Positions 1-6,819 of a DNA stretch of 12,561 bases are shown here, in pieces. The DNA is from Lachnospiraceae bacterium UBA3801 (GTDB lineage: Bacteria > Bacillota > Clostridia > Lachnospirales > Lachnospiraceae). Positions within the stretch are counted from its first letter, which is position 1. Each line of letters starts with the position of its first letter. The stretch spans positions 1 through 12,561 of the forward strand of contig DFEN01000130.1 in assembly GCA_002368685.1 (NCBI GenBank), read 5' to 3'. Below the pieces are notes generated by a model. That model ran no database searches. It was not told the origin of the DNA and saw only the letters and a program-made list of their open reading frames with translations. The translations under genes were made by a program, and so were the position numbers.

Positions 1-477
1 AACAAGATAGCTCTTTCAATGAAGTTTGAAGATCAGAATCCATGGCTTACAGCTGAAGAGAAGTATGCTAAGGGTACAATAGTTAAGGGTAAGGTTGCTC
101 GTATGACAGACTTTGGAGCATTTGTTGTTCTTGAGCCTGGTATCGATGCATTACTTCATGTTTCTCAGATTTCACTTGATCACATTGAGAAGCCATCAGA
201 TGTTCTTAAGAGTGGACAGGAAATCGAGGCAAAGGTTGTTGATATCAAGATTCCTGAGAGAAAGATTAGTCTTTCAATTAAGGCTCTTCTTATCGACCAG
301 ATGCCAAAGGAAGAGAAAGAAGAGAAGAAGGAAGACGAAGTTGTTATTCCTGAAGAGGAAGAAATCAAAGAGTCTATCCCAGTTGATGAGGTACTTGCTG
401 AGGCAGCTCCTGTTAAGGAAGAAGCTCCAGTTGAAGAGACACCTGCAGAGGAAGCTCCAGCAGAGGATGCTGAGTAA
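1..477 (+). CDS. rpsA: Ribosomal protein S1-type protein, C-terminal part (5' end outside the window)
   Basis: The reading frame is open from base 1, so the gene starts upstream; the first residues seen (KIALSMK, then NPW) are the typical end of one S1 repeat and the linker to the next. One complete S1 RNA-binding domain follows, at about nt 64-288 (KGTIVKGKV, DFGAFVVLEPGIDALLHVSQIS, ending RKISLSIKAL). S1 repeats bind single-stranded mRNA on the 30S subunit. After nt 300 comes a low-complexity tail of about 58 residues, first Lys/Glu-rich, then Glu/Pro/Ala-rich with repeated APxEE units. In many Clostridia this protein is fused behind the isoprenoid enzyme IspH; the missing 5' part prevents a check here. 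A general S1-domain protein is the alternative. The S1 domain is certain, the exact gene name less so. Confidence 0.8.
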   Translation, partial: NKIALSMKFEDQNPWLTAEEKYAKGTIVKGKVARMTDFGAFVVLEPGIDALLHVSQISLDHIEKPSDVLKSGQEIEAKVVDIKIPERKISLSIKALLIDQMPKEEKEEKKEDEVVIPEEEEIKESIPVDEVLAEAAPVKEEAPVEETPAEEAPAEDAE

Positions 478-504
478 TCTTCATATTAATTTAAGTTTAT
501 TTAA

Positions 505-529
505 GGGGCGAATTTGATTCGCTCCTTTT
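505..529 (+). terminator. Rho-independent terminator after the S1 gene
   Basis: An 8-bp stem, GGGGCGAA (505-512) with TTCGCTCC (518-525) including one G-T wobble, closes a 5-nt loop and is followed by four T (526-529). It lies 28 nt after the S1 stop codon and should end that transcript before rplS. Confidence 0.85.
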
Positions 530-553
530 GTATGTAAATCTATTATTATATAT

Positions 554-580
554 ATAAGAGTTATAAGAGTTGTAAGAGTT
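554..580 (+). repeat. Three tandem 9-nt repeats upstream of the rplS promoter
   Basis: The unit RTAAGAGTT occurs three times head to tail (554-562, 563-571, 572-580). The first two copies are identical and the third differs in its first base. The last copy runs into a near-palindrome AGTTTT-A-AAAACT (577-589) that ends 2 nt before the proposed -35 box. The position suggests a protein-binding or curved-DNA upstream element, but no known operator was recognised. Confidence 0.6.
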
Positions 581-591
581 TTAAAAACTTC

Positions 592-620
592 TTGCTTTTA
601 TAAATAAACTATGCTATATT
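592..620 (+). promoter_or_regulatory. Candidate sigma-A promoter for rplS
   Basis: A -35 box TTGCTT (592-597) and a -10 box TATATT (615-620) are separated by exactly 17 bp, with an extended -10 TG at 612-613. It follows the terminator of the previous gene and precedes the rplS leader, so it is the natural start of the rplS transcript, at about base 627. The leader would then be about 108 nt. Confidence 0.65.
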
Positions 621-637
621 ATAGCAGTTGTTTTTTA

Positions 638-705
638 TTTGGGCGGTCCGCTGTATCTGGTATCACTATAATTGATGCCTATAAATGATAGAAAGAACGT
701 CTGAA
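638..705 (+). promoter_or_regulatory. Structured rplS 5' leader, candidate L19 autoregulatory leader
   Basis: Between the promoter and rplS the RNA can fold into an inner hairpin, GGTATCA (659-665) with TGATGCC (673-679), 7 bp including one G-U pair around a 7-nt loop. An outer helix can form from TTTGGGCG (638-645) and CGTCTGAA (698-705), including three G-U pairs. Low-GC Gram-positive bacteria often carry a ribosomal L19 leader (Rfam L19_leader) here, by which L19 represses its own translation. I infer membership from position and foldability only; the outer helix is weak because of its wobble pairs. Confidence 0.45.
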
Positions 706-734
706 ATCTATATCATATTTTTGGAGGTTTTATT

Positions 735-1088
735 ATGAGTTACGAAAGCATTATCAAGAACATTGAAGATGCACAGCTTCGTGAGAATCCTTTTGATTTC
801 GGTGTTGGTGATACAGTTAAGGTATCTGCTCAGATCAAGGAAGGCGAGAAGACAAGAATTCAGGTTTTCGAAGGAACTGTAATTAAGGTTCAGGGACATG
901 GAGCTAGACAGACATTTACAGTTAGAAAGAATTCTAACGGTGTAGGCGTTGAGAAGACATGGCCAGTTAACTCTCCACTTGTTGAGAAGGTTGACGTGGT
1001 TAGAAGAGGTAAGGCAAGACGTGCTAAGCTTTATTACCTTCGTGATAGAGTTGGTAAGAGAGCTAAGGTTAAGGAAATTGTTAAATAA
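735..1088 (+). CDS. rplS: 50S ribosomal protein L19
   Basis: This encodes the 117-residue L19, which sits at the 30S-50S interface of the ribosome. The family pattern is clear: [13 protein letters not shown] (18-30), [10 protein letters not shown] (41-50), [18 protein letters not shown], and the basic C-terminal block [19 protein letters not shown]. Length matches the usual 110-120 residues. The ATG at 735 has a strong Shine-Dalgarno GGAGG (723-727) at 7 nt. The gene has its own candidate promoter, leader and terminator, so it is probably mainly a single-gene transcript. Codon use is strongly biased (CTT, AAG, GTT, AGA), as expected for a highly expressed ribosomal gene. Confidence 0.97.
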   Translation: MSYESIIKNIEDAQLRENPFDFGVGDTVKVSAQIKEGEKTRIQVFEGTVIKVQGHGARQTFTVRKNSNGVGVEKTWPVNSPLVEKVDVVRRGKARRAKLYYLRDRVGKRAKVKEIVK

Positions 1089-1100
1089 TTACCTTAGAAT

Positions 1101-1131
1101 AAAAGACCGGAGTATTATGCTCCGGTCTTTT
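1101..1131 (+). terminator. Strong rho-independent terminator after rplS
   Basis: A perfect 12-bp stem, AAAAGACCGGAG (1101-1112) with CTCCGGTCTTTT (1120-1131), closes a 7-nt loop. It starts 13 nt after the rplS stop codon; the T-run forms the end of the 3' arm. Confidence 0.93.
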
Positions 1132-1164
1132 GTGTAATAAGGTTATGTTTTTATGGAGTCTTAG

Positions 1165-1758
1165 ATGAAGAAAAGGAAAAAATCGGTAGATTTTTCGCTC
1201 GGTAAAAAGGAAAAGGTTAAAGTTAATCCTAAGGCCGCTGGACGCAGAATAATCAATACGGCTCTTATTGTATTTGCCGCTGTAGTCCTTGGTTATGGCC
1301 TGATTACTTTTTGCGTGCAAACTGTTTATATGACGGGTTCTTCTATGGAAAGCGTTATTTCAGATGGTGATGAGCTTATTCTTAATAAAATGGCATATAA
1401 GGCGTCTAAGATACGTAGATATGATATAGTTGCTATCAAGAAAATTGGTAGTGATGACTATTATGATATCAAGAGAGTTATAGGTCTTCCTGGTGACTCT
1501 ATTTCAGTTGTCGCTGGTCGACTAGTTATAAATGGAAAGCATACAAATGATGACCTTCCATTCTCATACATAAATACTCCTGGTGTACTTGATGAAACCA
1601 TCAAGCTTGGAGATGAGGAATATTTTGTTATCGGAGACAATACTAGTAATAGTGAAGACTCCAGATATATTAATTACGGTAATGTGCAGAAGTCAGAGAT
1701 AAAGGGAAAGATTACTTACAGAATATCCCCTAAGGAAAAAAGAGGTAAGATTGACTAA
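1165..1758 (+). CDS. lepB: Signal peptidase I, first copy
   Basis: This type I signal peptidase removes signal peptides from exported proteins at the outer face of the membrane. Of 197 residues, about 1-29 are a basic cytoplasmic stretch and about 30-50 form the single membrane anchor. The catalytic Ser is S60 (GSSMES), followed by the SDGDELILNK box. The general-base Lys is K103 in KRVIGLPGD, and the C-terminal box GDNTSNSEDSR is at 157-167. The usual SMxPT is SMESV here and the usual Arg after GDN is Thr, so the copy is somewhat divergent but keeps the Ser-Lys dyad. The ATG at 1165 has GGAG (1155-1158) at 6 nt. Its stop overlaps the rbgA start by one base. No good promoter was found after the rplS terminator; read-through or a non-consensus promoter must serve it. 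Confidence 0.93.
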   Translation: MKKRKKSVDFSLGKKEKVKVNPKAAGRRIINTALIVFAAVVLGYGLITFCVQTVYMTGSSMESVISDGDELILNKMAYKASKIRRYDIVAIKKIGSDDYYDIKRVIGLPGDSISVVAGRLVINGKHTNDDLPFSYINTPGVLDETIKLGDEEYFVIGDNTSNSEDSRYINYGNVQKSEIKGKITYRISPKEKRGKID

Positions 1759-2606
1759 TGGATATTAATTGGTATCCCGGTCATATGACTGGTGCCAGAA
1801 GAAAAATGCAAGAGGATATAAAGCTCTGTGACGTAGTTATTGAGCTCCTCGATGCACGTATACCTGGCAGTAGTAAGAATCCAGACCTGGATGATTTGAT
1901 TGGAAATAAGAAAAGACTAATTATCCTTAATAAAGCTGATATGGCTGATAGTGCTGTGACTGAAAAGTGGGTTAATTATTACGAGAGTAAGGGTATCAAG
2001 GTTCTTACAATGGATAGCCGTGTTCGTAAGCAGACACTTAAAGTTACCGCTGCAGTTAAAGAGGTTTGTAAGGAGAAGATTGAGAGAGATAGAAGACGTG
2101 GAATAGCTGCTCGTCCTATTAAGGCTATGGTTGCTGGTATTCCAAATGTTGGTAAATCTACATTTATTAATTCTTTTGTTGGTAAAACCTCGGCTAAAAC
2201 AGGAAATAAGCCTGGTGTTACAAGAGGAAATCAGTGGATTAGAATATCAAAGGATATAAATCTTCTGGATACTCCTGGTATTCTGTGGCCTAAGTTTGAT
2301 AATCAGCAGATAGGACTTAATCTTAGCTTTATAGGTTCAATTAACGATAATATACTTGAAATGACAGAGGTCGCTGGTGAATTTATAAGCTTTTTAAAAG
2401 ATAATTATTGCAATATACTTGCCGAAAGGTATATGATAAAGGATGTTGATGATGTCTTCCAGATAATGGAAGAAATCGCAATAGCAAAAAAATGCGTAAA
2501 AAAAGGTGGAGAACCTGATATAGAAAAAGCATGCATTCTGCTTCTAGACGATTTCAGAAGTGGTAAGCTTGGAAGAATATCACTTGAAACTCCACAAGAA
2601 GACTAA
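1758..2606 (+). CDS. rbgA: Ribosome biogenesis GTPase RbgA (YlqF)
   Basis: RbgA is a GTPase that acts in late 50S subunit assembly. The 282-residue protein has the circularly permuted G-motif order that defines the family: G4 NKAD (58-61) comes before G1 GIPNVGKS (127-134), G2 PGVT (152-155) and G3 DTPG (171-174). The N-terminus NWYPGHMTGARRKM is also typical, and a helical C-terminal domain follows the G domain. The length is that of Bacillus RbgA. The start ATG overlaps the lepB stop (TAATG), which implies translational coupling; the nearest Shine-Dalgarno-like sequence is AGAGG (1741-1745). Placement after rplS and beside a signal peptidase gene is a known Firmicute arrangement. Confidence 0.96.
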   Translation: MDINWYPGHMTGARRKMQEDIKLCDVVIELLDARIPGSSKNPDLDDLIGNKKRLIILNKADMADSAVTEKWVNYYESKGIKVLTMDSRVRKQTLKVTAAVKEVCKEKIERDRRRGIAARPIKAMVAGIPNVGKSTFINSFVGKTSAKTGNKPGVTRGNQWIRISKDINLLDTPGILWPKFDNQQIGLNLSFIGSINDNILEMTEVAGEFISFLKDNYCNILAERYMIKDVDDVFQIMEEIAIAKKCVKKGGEPDIEKACILLLDDFRSGKLGRISLETPQED

Positions 2607-2620
2607 TCAGGAGAGTATTT

Positions 2621-3538
2621 ATGCCATTCGATTCAGAAGAAAAACGCTCTGATTTTGATATCTGGGCTGAAGAATATGAAGATGACGATAAAGAACTAAA
2701 GAAACAGAAGAAGCTTGAGCTTAAAGAAAAGAAAAAGGCTGAGAAGAGAGCCCTAAAGCTTGCTAAGGCTGGAGCTGCAAAGGATATCGATACTGAGGAG
2801 TCTGAAGATAAGAAGGATTCAGAAGCATTTAAAGATGTCAGCGAAGATGCAAAAAAGGAAGCATCGAAGGGGGATGCAACCAGTAAAGAGGATTCTTCTG
2901 AGGATAAAGAAACCGTATCTAGTTCAGATTCAGTAGATGATATCGATGAATATTATGACGAGCACGCTAAAGATTATAAGCGTGAGAAGAAGAAAAAGGA
3001 TAAGGACGAGATAAATATAGTTAAAGAGCTATTCAATCTTATTATCTATATCGGAATAATTATCATCATTTGTTATTGTATAATCACCTTTGTTGGACAA
3101 AGAACAACTGTACATGGTCATTCCATGGAGAATACACTTCAGGATGGTGATAATCTATGGATTGATAAGCTTTCATATCAGTTTGGTGATCCAAAGAGAT
3201 TTGATATAGTTGTATTCCCTTATCAGGGACAGGATGTTTACTATATCAAGCGTGTTATTGGTTTACCAGGTGAAAAGGTTCAGATAACTCCAGATGGAAA
3301 TATCCTTATCAACGATGAGGTTCTTATGGAGAGCTATGGTAGAGAGATAATCGCTGATAGTGGTACTGCTAGTGAACCTAGAGTATTAGGTGAAGATGAA
3401 TATTTTGTTCTGGGTGACAACAGAAATGATAGCCGAGATAGTAGATGGGCAGATGTTGGCGACATTAATAAGAAGGACATCATAGGTAAGGCAGTGCTGA
3501 GATTATCACCATTTAAAAAATTCGGTAAGGTTAACTAA
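2621..3538 (+). CDS. lepB: Signal peptidase I, second copy, with a long charged N-terminal extension
   Basis: This second type I signal peptidase has 305 residues, about 110 more than the first copy. Residues 1-130 are a highly charged, low-complexity cytoplasmic region: acidic at 5-23, Lys-rich at 24-54, Ser/Glu/Asp/Lys-mixed at 55-110, Lys-rich again at 119-129. A membrane anchor lies at about 133-158. The catalytic part carries S168 (GHSMEN) with LQDGD, K210 in KRVIGLPGE, and GDNRNDSRDSR (265-275), so it looks fully active. The ATG has AGGAG (2609-2613) at 7 nt and follows rbgA by 14 nt in the same operon. The extension could bind a partner or act as a spacer, but no known domain was recognised in it. 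Confidence 0.94.
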   Translation: MPFDSEEKRSDFDIWAEEYEDDDKELKKQKKLELKEKKKAEKRALKLAKAGAAKDIDTEESEDKKDSEAFKDVSEDAKKEASKGDATSKEDSSEDKETVSSSDSVDDIDEYYDEHAKDYKREKKKKDKDEINIVKELFNLIIYIGIIIIICYCIITFVGQRTTVHGHSMENTLQDGDNLWIDKLSYQFGDPKRFDIVVFPYQGQDVYYIKRVIGLPGEKVQITPDGNILINDEVLMESYGREIIADSGTASEPRVLGEDEYFVLGDNRNDSRDSRWADVGDINKKDIIGKAVLRLSPFKKFGKVN

Positions 3539-3547
3539 TGACTATAT

Positions 3548-3578
3548 GAGCATCCGAAGTGATTCGGGTGCTCTTTTT
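3548..3578 (+). terminator. Rho-independent terminator after lepB-rbgA-lepB
   Basis: An 11-bp stem, GAGCATCCGAA (3548-3558) with TTCGGGTGCTC (3563-3573) including one G-T wobble, closes a GTGA tetraloop and is followed by TTTTT (3574-3578). It lies 9 nt after the stop codon and only 20 nt before the next start codon. Confidence 0.92.
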
Positions 3579-3598
3579 AAAAGGTTTGGTAGAATATA

Positions 3599-4387
3599 AT
3601 GGATAAAATATCAGATATAAAAACAAAATATAAAGAGATAATAAATAGAGATCTAATGTCATATGATTCTATAAAGGAAGATCTCTATTGCTTTATAGAG
3701 GACTATAGCGGCGATGAAAGGTCAGGTGTAAAAACCCAAGTTGAAACTGCTAAGAAGAAAATAGAAGCAATAGATGCTGAGATTCTTAGAGTACGCGGAA
3801 TGATGAGCTTTGAGGAAAAGTATGGAGATGAGTATCATTTTATCTGCGGAGTAGATGAGGTTGGTAGAGGTCCTCTCGCTGGTCCTATTGTTACTGCGGC
3901 AGTTATACTTCCTAAGGGGCTTGTTATTCCATATGTAAATGATTCTAAGCAGTTAAGTGAAAAAAAGAGAGAAGAATTATATGAAATAATTAAAAAAGAG
4001 GCTGTTAGCTACTCAATAGGTATTAGAACTGAGAAGGATATAGATACTATTGGTATAGCACCAGCTGACAGTGAGGCTATGCGTGACTCGGTTCTAGGAC
4101 TTAGTCCTGCCGCTGATATGATTCTTGTGGATGCTTTTGCAATTCCGGGGCTTGATATCAAACAGGTACCTATAATAAAGGGAGATACAAAGTCTATATC
4201 AATAGCAGCAGCAAGCATAATTGCTAAGGTTACAAGGGATAGAATGATGAATGAATATGCTGAGAAGTACCCAGAATATGGATTTGAGAGTAATAAGGGG
4301 TATGGCTCAGCAGTTCATATTGAGGCTATTAAAAAAAATGGTCCTTGTGACATACATAGGAGAAGCTTTATAAAAAATTTTGTTTAG
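3599..4387 (+). CDS. rnhB: Ribonuclease HII
   Basis: RNase HII cuts the RNA strand of RNA-DNA hybrids and starts removal of single ribonucleotides from DNA. In 262 residues, the N-terminal 75 form the helical extension typical of Firmicute RnhB. The catalytic core follows: GVDEVGRGPLAGP (84-96, with D86 and E87 as metal ligands), NDSKQLSEKKRE (114-124), LVDA with D178, and SIAAASIIAKVTRD (201-214) with D214. The terminal GPCDIHRRSF is also typical. The ATG at 3599 has only a distant AAGG (3581-3584) as Shine-Dalgarno and overlaps a perfect TATAAT (3595-3600), so the true start could be Met20 (3656). The stop codon overlaps a GTG that can start yraN. Confidence 0.95.
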   Translation: MDKISDIKTKYKEIINRDLMSYDSIKEDLYCFIEDYSGDERSGVKTQVETAKKKIEAIDAEILRVRGMMSFEEKYGDEYHFICGVDEVGRGPLAGPIVTAAVILPKGLVIPYVNDSKQLSEKKREELYEIIKKEAVSYSIGIRTEKDIDTIGIAPADSEAMRDSVLGLSPAADMILVDAFAIPGLDIKQVPIIKGDTKSISIAAASIIAKVTRDRMMNEYAEKYPEYGFESNKGYGSAVHIEAIKKNGPCDIHRRSFIKNFV

Positions 4388-4752
4388 TGGTTTTAGGAGG
4401 GATAGCTATAAATAAAAGAGAAGTTGGAAGTGTTTGGGAGCAAAGGGTTGCTGATTATCTTCTGAATGAGGGTTATATTGTTCTAGAAATGAATTATAGA
4501 ACTAGATATTCTGAAATAGATGTAATAGCCCAGGATAAAGAAGAACTGGTCTTTATAGAGGTTAAATATCGCCGTGATGCGCGAAAGGGTCATCCTCTAG
4601 AAGCAATTAATAATAATAAGATAAGACGTATCAGAAATGCAGCTCTATTTTATCTAAGAGATCATGGATATATCATAGACCAAACCATGATTCGATTTGA
4701 TGCTATAGGTATACTTGGAAATGAGATGACACATATTAAAAATGCTTTCTAA
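4387..4752 (+). CDS. yraN: YraN family (UPF0102) nuclease-like protein
   Basis: This is a small protein of the YraN/UPF0102 family, which has the restriction-endonuclease-like PD-(D/E)xK fold; its cellular role is not settled. Visible motifs are NKREVGSVWEQRVADYL, LEMNYRTRYSEIDVIA (33-48), FIEVKYR (56-62) and KIRRIRNAALFYL. The putative metal and catalytic residues are D45, E58 and K60; the family's usual GEID is SEID. The only canonical in-frame start is GTG at 4387, overlapping the rnhB stop, but it has no Shine-Dalgarno. A perfect one sits inside the frame at 4395-4401 and points to ATA at 4408, just where family members usually begin (before NKRE). The conventional start is listed; the true start may be 4408, giving 114 residues. 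Confidence 0.88.
   Translation: MVLGGIAINKREVGSVWEQRVADYLLNEGYIVLEMNYRTRYSEIDVIAQDKEELVFIEVKYRRDARKGHPLEAINNNKIRRIRNAALFYLRDHGYIIDQTMIRFDAIGILGNEMTHIKNAF
4395..4401 (+). promoter_or_regulatory. Ribosome binding site inside the annotated yraN frame
   Basis: AGGAGGG at 4395-4401 is the strongest Shine-Dalgarno of this stretch. It lies 6 nt before an in-frame ATA codon (4408) and is too far downstream to serve the GTG at 4387. No ATG lies within range, so it argues for a non-canonical yraN start. Confidence 0.6.
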
Positions 4753-4776
4753 ATACTTTCATATATGCCGAAACTA

Positions 4777-4785
4777 TGATACAAT
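4777..4785 (+). promoter_or_regulatory. Candidate extended -10 promoter for the der operon
   Basis: TGA-TACAAT gives an extended -10 (TG at 4777-4778, hexamer 4780-4785) in the 67-nt gap between yraN and der. The -35 region (TTTCAT, 4757-4762, at 17 bp) matches poorly, which is tolerable for extended -10 promoters. The predicted start is near 4792, giving a leader of about 28 nt that still contains the der Shine-Dalgarno. Confidence 0.45.
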
Positions 4786-4819
4786 ACATTAGTTGCGGAT
4801 TATAATACGGGAGACAGAA

Positions 4820-6148
4820 ATGGCAAAGAGAATAGTAGCCATAGTTGGCAGACCAAATGTTGGTAAATCAACACTCTTCAATACACTCGCTGGTGAGAGA
4901 CTTGCTATTGTTAAGGATACTCCGGGTGTAACAAGAGACAGAATATATGCCGATGTAGAATGGCTAAATCATAAATTTACTATTGTAGATACAGGCGGTA
5001 TTGAAACAGAGGCTGAAGATATAATTATGAGGTCCATGCGTGAGCAGGCTGAAATAGCTATAGAAACAGCAGATGTTATCATTTTCGTTACTGATGTAAG
5101 AACCGGAGTTACAGCTTCTGATATGGCAGTTGCTGATATGCTTAGAAGGTCTAAGAAGCCGGTTGTTCTTTGCGTTAACAAGGCGGATAGCTTCGAGAAG
5201 TTTGAGCCTTATGTATATGAATTCTATAATCTGGGCATCGGTGATCCATTTCCGGTTTCAGCAGCTAATAGACAGGGACTTGGCGATATGCTTGAGGCGG
5301 TTGTTGAACAGTTTGGTGACACAGGTGAAGTAGAAGAGGATGAGGATATTCCAAGAGTCGCAGTTATAGGTAAGCCTAATACTGGTAAATCCTCTATGAT
5401 TAATAAGCTTCTTGGTACAGACAGACTAATCGTCTCAGATATAGCTGGTACTACCAGAGATGCGATAGATACAAGAATTAAGAGAAATGGTAGAGAATAT
5501 ATCTTTATCGATACAGCAGGTCTTAGGCGTAAGAGTAAGATAAAGGATGAGATAGAGAGATTCAGTATCATCAGAACTGTTGCCGCAGTTGAGAGATGTG
5601 ATATAGCTATACTTGTTATAGATGCTGAAGAAGGAGTAACTGATCAGGATACCAAGATAGCCGGTATAGCACATGAGCGTGGCAAGGGAATGATCATAGT
5701 TGTTAACAAGTGGGACCTTATAGAAAAGGACACTAATACTATGAACAAGATGAAGAAGGATATTCGCAATAAGCTGGCATACATGCCTTATGCGGAAATG
5801 CTCTTCGTATCAGCTCTAACAGGCCAGAGACTTAATAAGCTATTTGATACCATTGATATGGTGGAGCAGTATGCTTGTCTTAGAATTCAGACAGGAGTTC
5901 TGAATGAGATACTTACAGATGCTGTGGCCGAAAATGAACCACCAAATGATAAGGGAAAGAGACTTAAGCTTTTCTACATTACACAGGTTTCAGTCAAACC
6001 ACCTACATTTGTGCTTTTTGTAAATAGCAAGGAGTTGGCACATTTCTCTTATATTAGATATATAGAAAACAAGCTTAGAGAGGCATTTCTCTTTAAGGGT
6101 ACTCCAATTAAGATTATTATCCGCGAAAGGAAAGATAATAGTAAATGA
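4820..6148 (+). CDS. der: Ribosome biogenesis GTPase Der (EngA)
   Basis: Der is an essential tandem GTPase for 50S assembly. The 442 residues hold G domain 1 (GRPNVGKS 10-17, [12 protein letters not shown] 57-60, NKAD 120-123), an acidic linker (about 168-177), G domain 2 (GKPNTGKS 184-191, AGTTRD, DTAG 231-234, NKWD 296-299) and a KH-like C-terminal domain (about 352-436). All GTP-binding motifs are intact. I chose ATG 4820 ([10 protein letters not shown]), with GGGAG (4809-4813) at 6 nt; an in-frame TTG at 4793 would add nine untypical residues and bury that site. The stop overlaps the plsY start (ATGA), so Der heads a tightly packed operon. Confidence 0.96.
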   Translation: MAKRIVAIVGRPNVGKSTLFNTLAGERLAIVKDTPGVTRDRIYADVEWLNHKFTIVDTGGIETEAEDIIMRSMREQAEIAIETADVIIFVTDVRTGVTASDMAVADMLRRSKKPVVLCVNKADSFEKFEPYVYEFYNLGIGDPFPVSAANRQGLGDMLEAVVEQFGDTGEVEEDEDIPRVAVIGKPNTGKSSMINKLLGTDRLIVSDIAGTTRDAIDTRIKRNGREYIFIDTAGLRRKSKIKDEIERFSIIRTVAAVERCDIAILVIDAEEGVTDQDTKIAGIAHERGKGMIIVVNKWDLIEKDTNTMNKMKKDIRNKLAYMPYAEMLFVSALTGQRLNKLFDTIDMVEQYACLRIQTGVLNEILTDAVAENEPPNDKGKRLKLFYITQVSVKPPTFVLFVNSKELAHFSYIRYIENKLREAFLFKGTPIKIIIRERKDNSK

Positions 6149-6819
6149 TAGGTTTAAGAATAATTTTACTAATTATCGGATATGTATGCGGTCTTCTTGA
6201 GACCGGCGTTTTATATGGCAAGATATCCGGTACAGATATAAGAAAACATGGTAGTGGAAATTCTGGCACAACTAATGCTCTTAGAGTTTTGGGCTTTAAA
6301 GCAGGACTTATCGTTTTTATAGGCGATTTCTGCAAATCCTTTATTCCTTGTATGGTTGTTAGATTTGTGTTCAGAAATTCATATCCGGATTCTTATTATC
6401 TGCTTATGGTTTATATTGGATGTGGTGCCGTGCTTGGACATATCTTCCCATTTTATCTTAAGTTCAAGGGTGGTAAGGGGATAGCAACTATAGGTGGTTT
6501 TGCTGCTAGTGTTATTCATCCTATATTCATCCCGGTTTTGCTTATTATATTTGCTGGAATAATTGCCATTACTAAGTATATGTCAGTGGGTTCTATATGT
6601 CTTATGATCAGTATAGCTGCCACCTTTATTGGTCAGGCATTTCTTGGACTTACATGCTTTGATCTAAGTGTGGCTTCGTCTAAAAATGCATTTATTGAAA
6701 GCTCTATTCTGGTTATACTTCTTGCCGGGCTTGCTATATTTAAGCATAAGGCAAATATCCATAGACTCATTAATCATGAGGAAAATAAATTCCATTTTAA
6801 GAAACAGGAGGGCGTCTAA
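6145..6819 (+). CDS. plsY: Acyl-phosphate:glycerol-3-phosphate acyltransferase PlsY
   Basis: PlsY is a membrane enzyme that transfers an acyl group from acyl phosphate to sn-glycerol-3-phosphate, giving lysophosphatidic acid, the first step of phospholipid synthesis in most Gram-positive bacteria. Of 224 residues, the three conserved cytoplasmic motifs are visible: [12 protein letters not shown] (36-47), the [18 protein letters not shown] block (98-115), and the divergent third motif [16 protein letters not shown] (200-215). Several hydrophobic spans surround them (for example 3-22, 53-74, 85-104, 116-143, 146-170, 185-199). It overlaps der by 4 nt. The next gene, gpsA, makes its substrate, so the pair forms a functional unit. 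Confidence 0.95.
   Translation: MIGLRIILLIIGYVCGLLETGVLYGKISGTDIRKHGSGNSGTTNALRVLGFKAGLIVFIGDFCKSFIPCMVVRFVFRNSYPDSYYLLMVYIGCGAVLGHIFPFYLKFKGGKGIATIGGFAASVIHPIFIPVLLIIFAGIIAITKYMSVGSICLMISIAATFIGQAFLGLTCFDLSVASSKNAFIESSILVILLAGLAIFKHKANIHRLINHEENKFHFKKQEGV

Noticed and set aside
113..517. Long alternative-frame open stretch across the S1 gene tail
   Set aside because: It is a shadow of the S1 frame, very rich in Arg/Leu/Lys as expected from an out-of-frame Glu/Lys tail, and has no ribosome binding site.
1132..1164. Possible promoter between the rplS terminator and lepB
   Set aside because: TAATAA (1135-1140) resembles a -10 box, but no -35 is present at a suitable distance and that region would fall inside the terminator hairpin.
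4793..4819. Upstream TTG start for der adding nine residues
   Set aside because: The added residues are not typical of Der, and the Shine-Dalgarno GGGAG (4809-4813) is spaced for ATG 4820.
5224..5571. Minus-strand open stretch of 115 codons inside der
   Set aside because: It lies wholly antisense to conserved Der motifs, has no family resemblance and low-complexity Ser/Ile/Leu content typical of antisense shadows.
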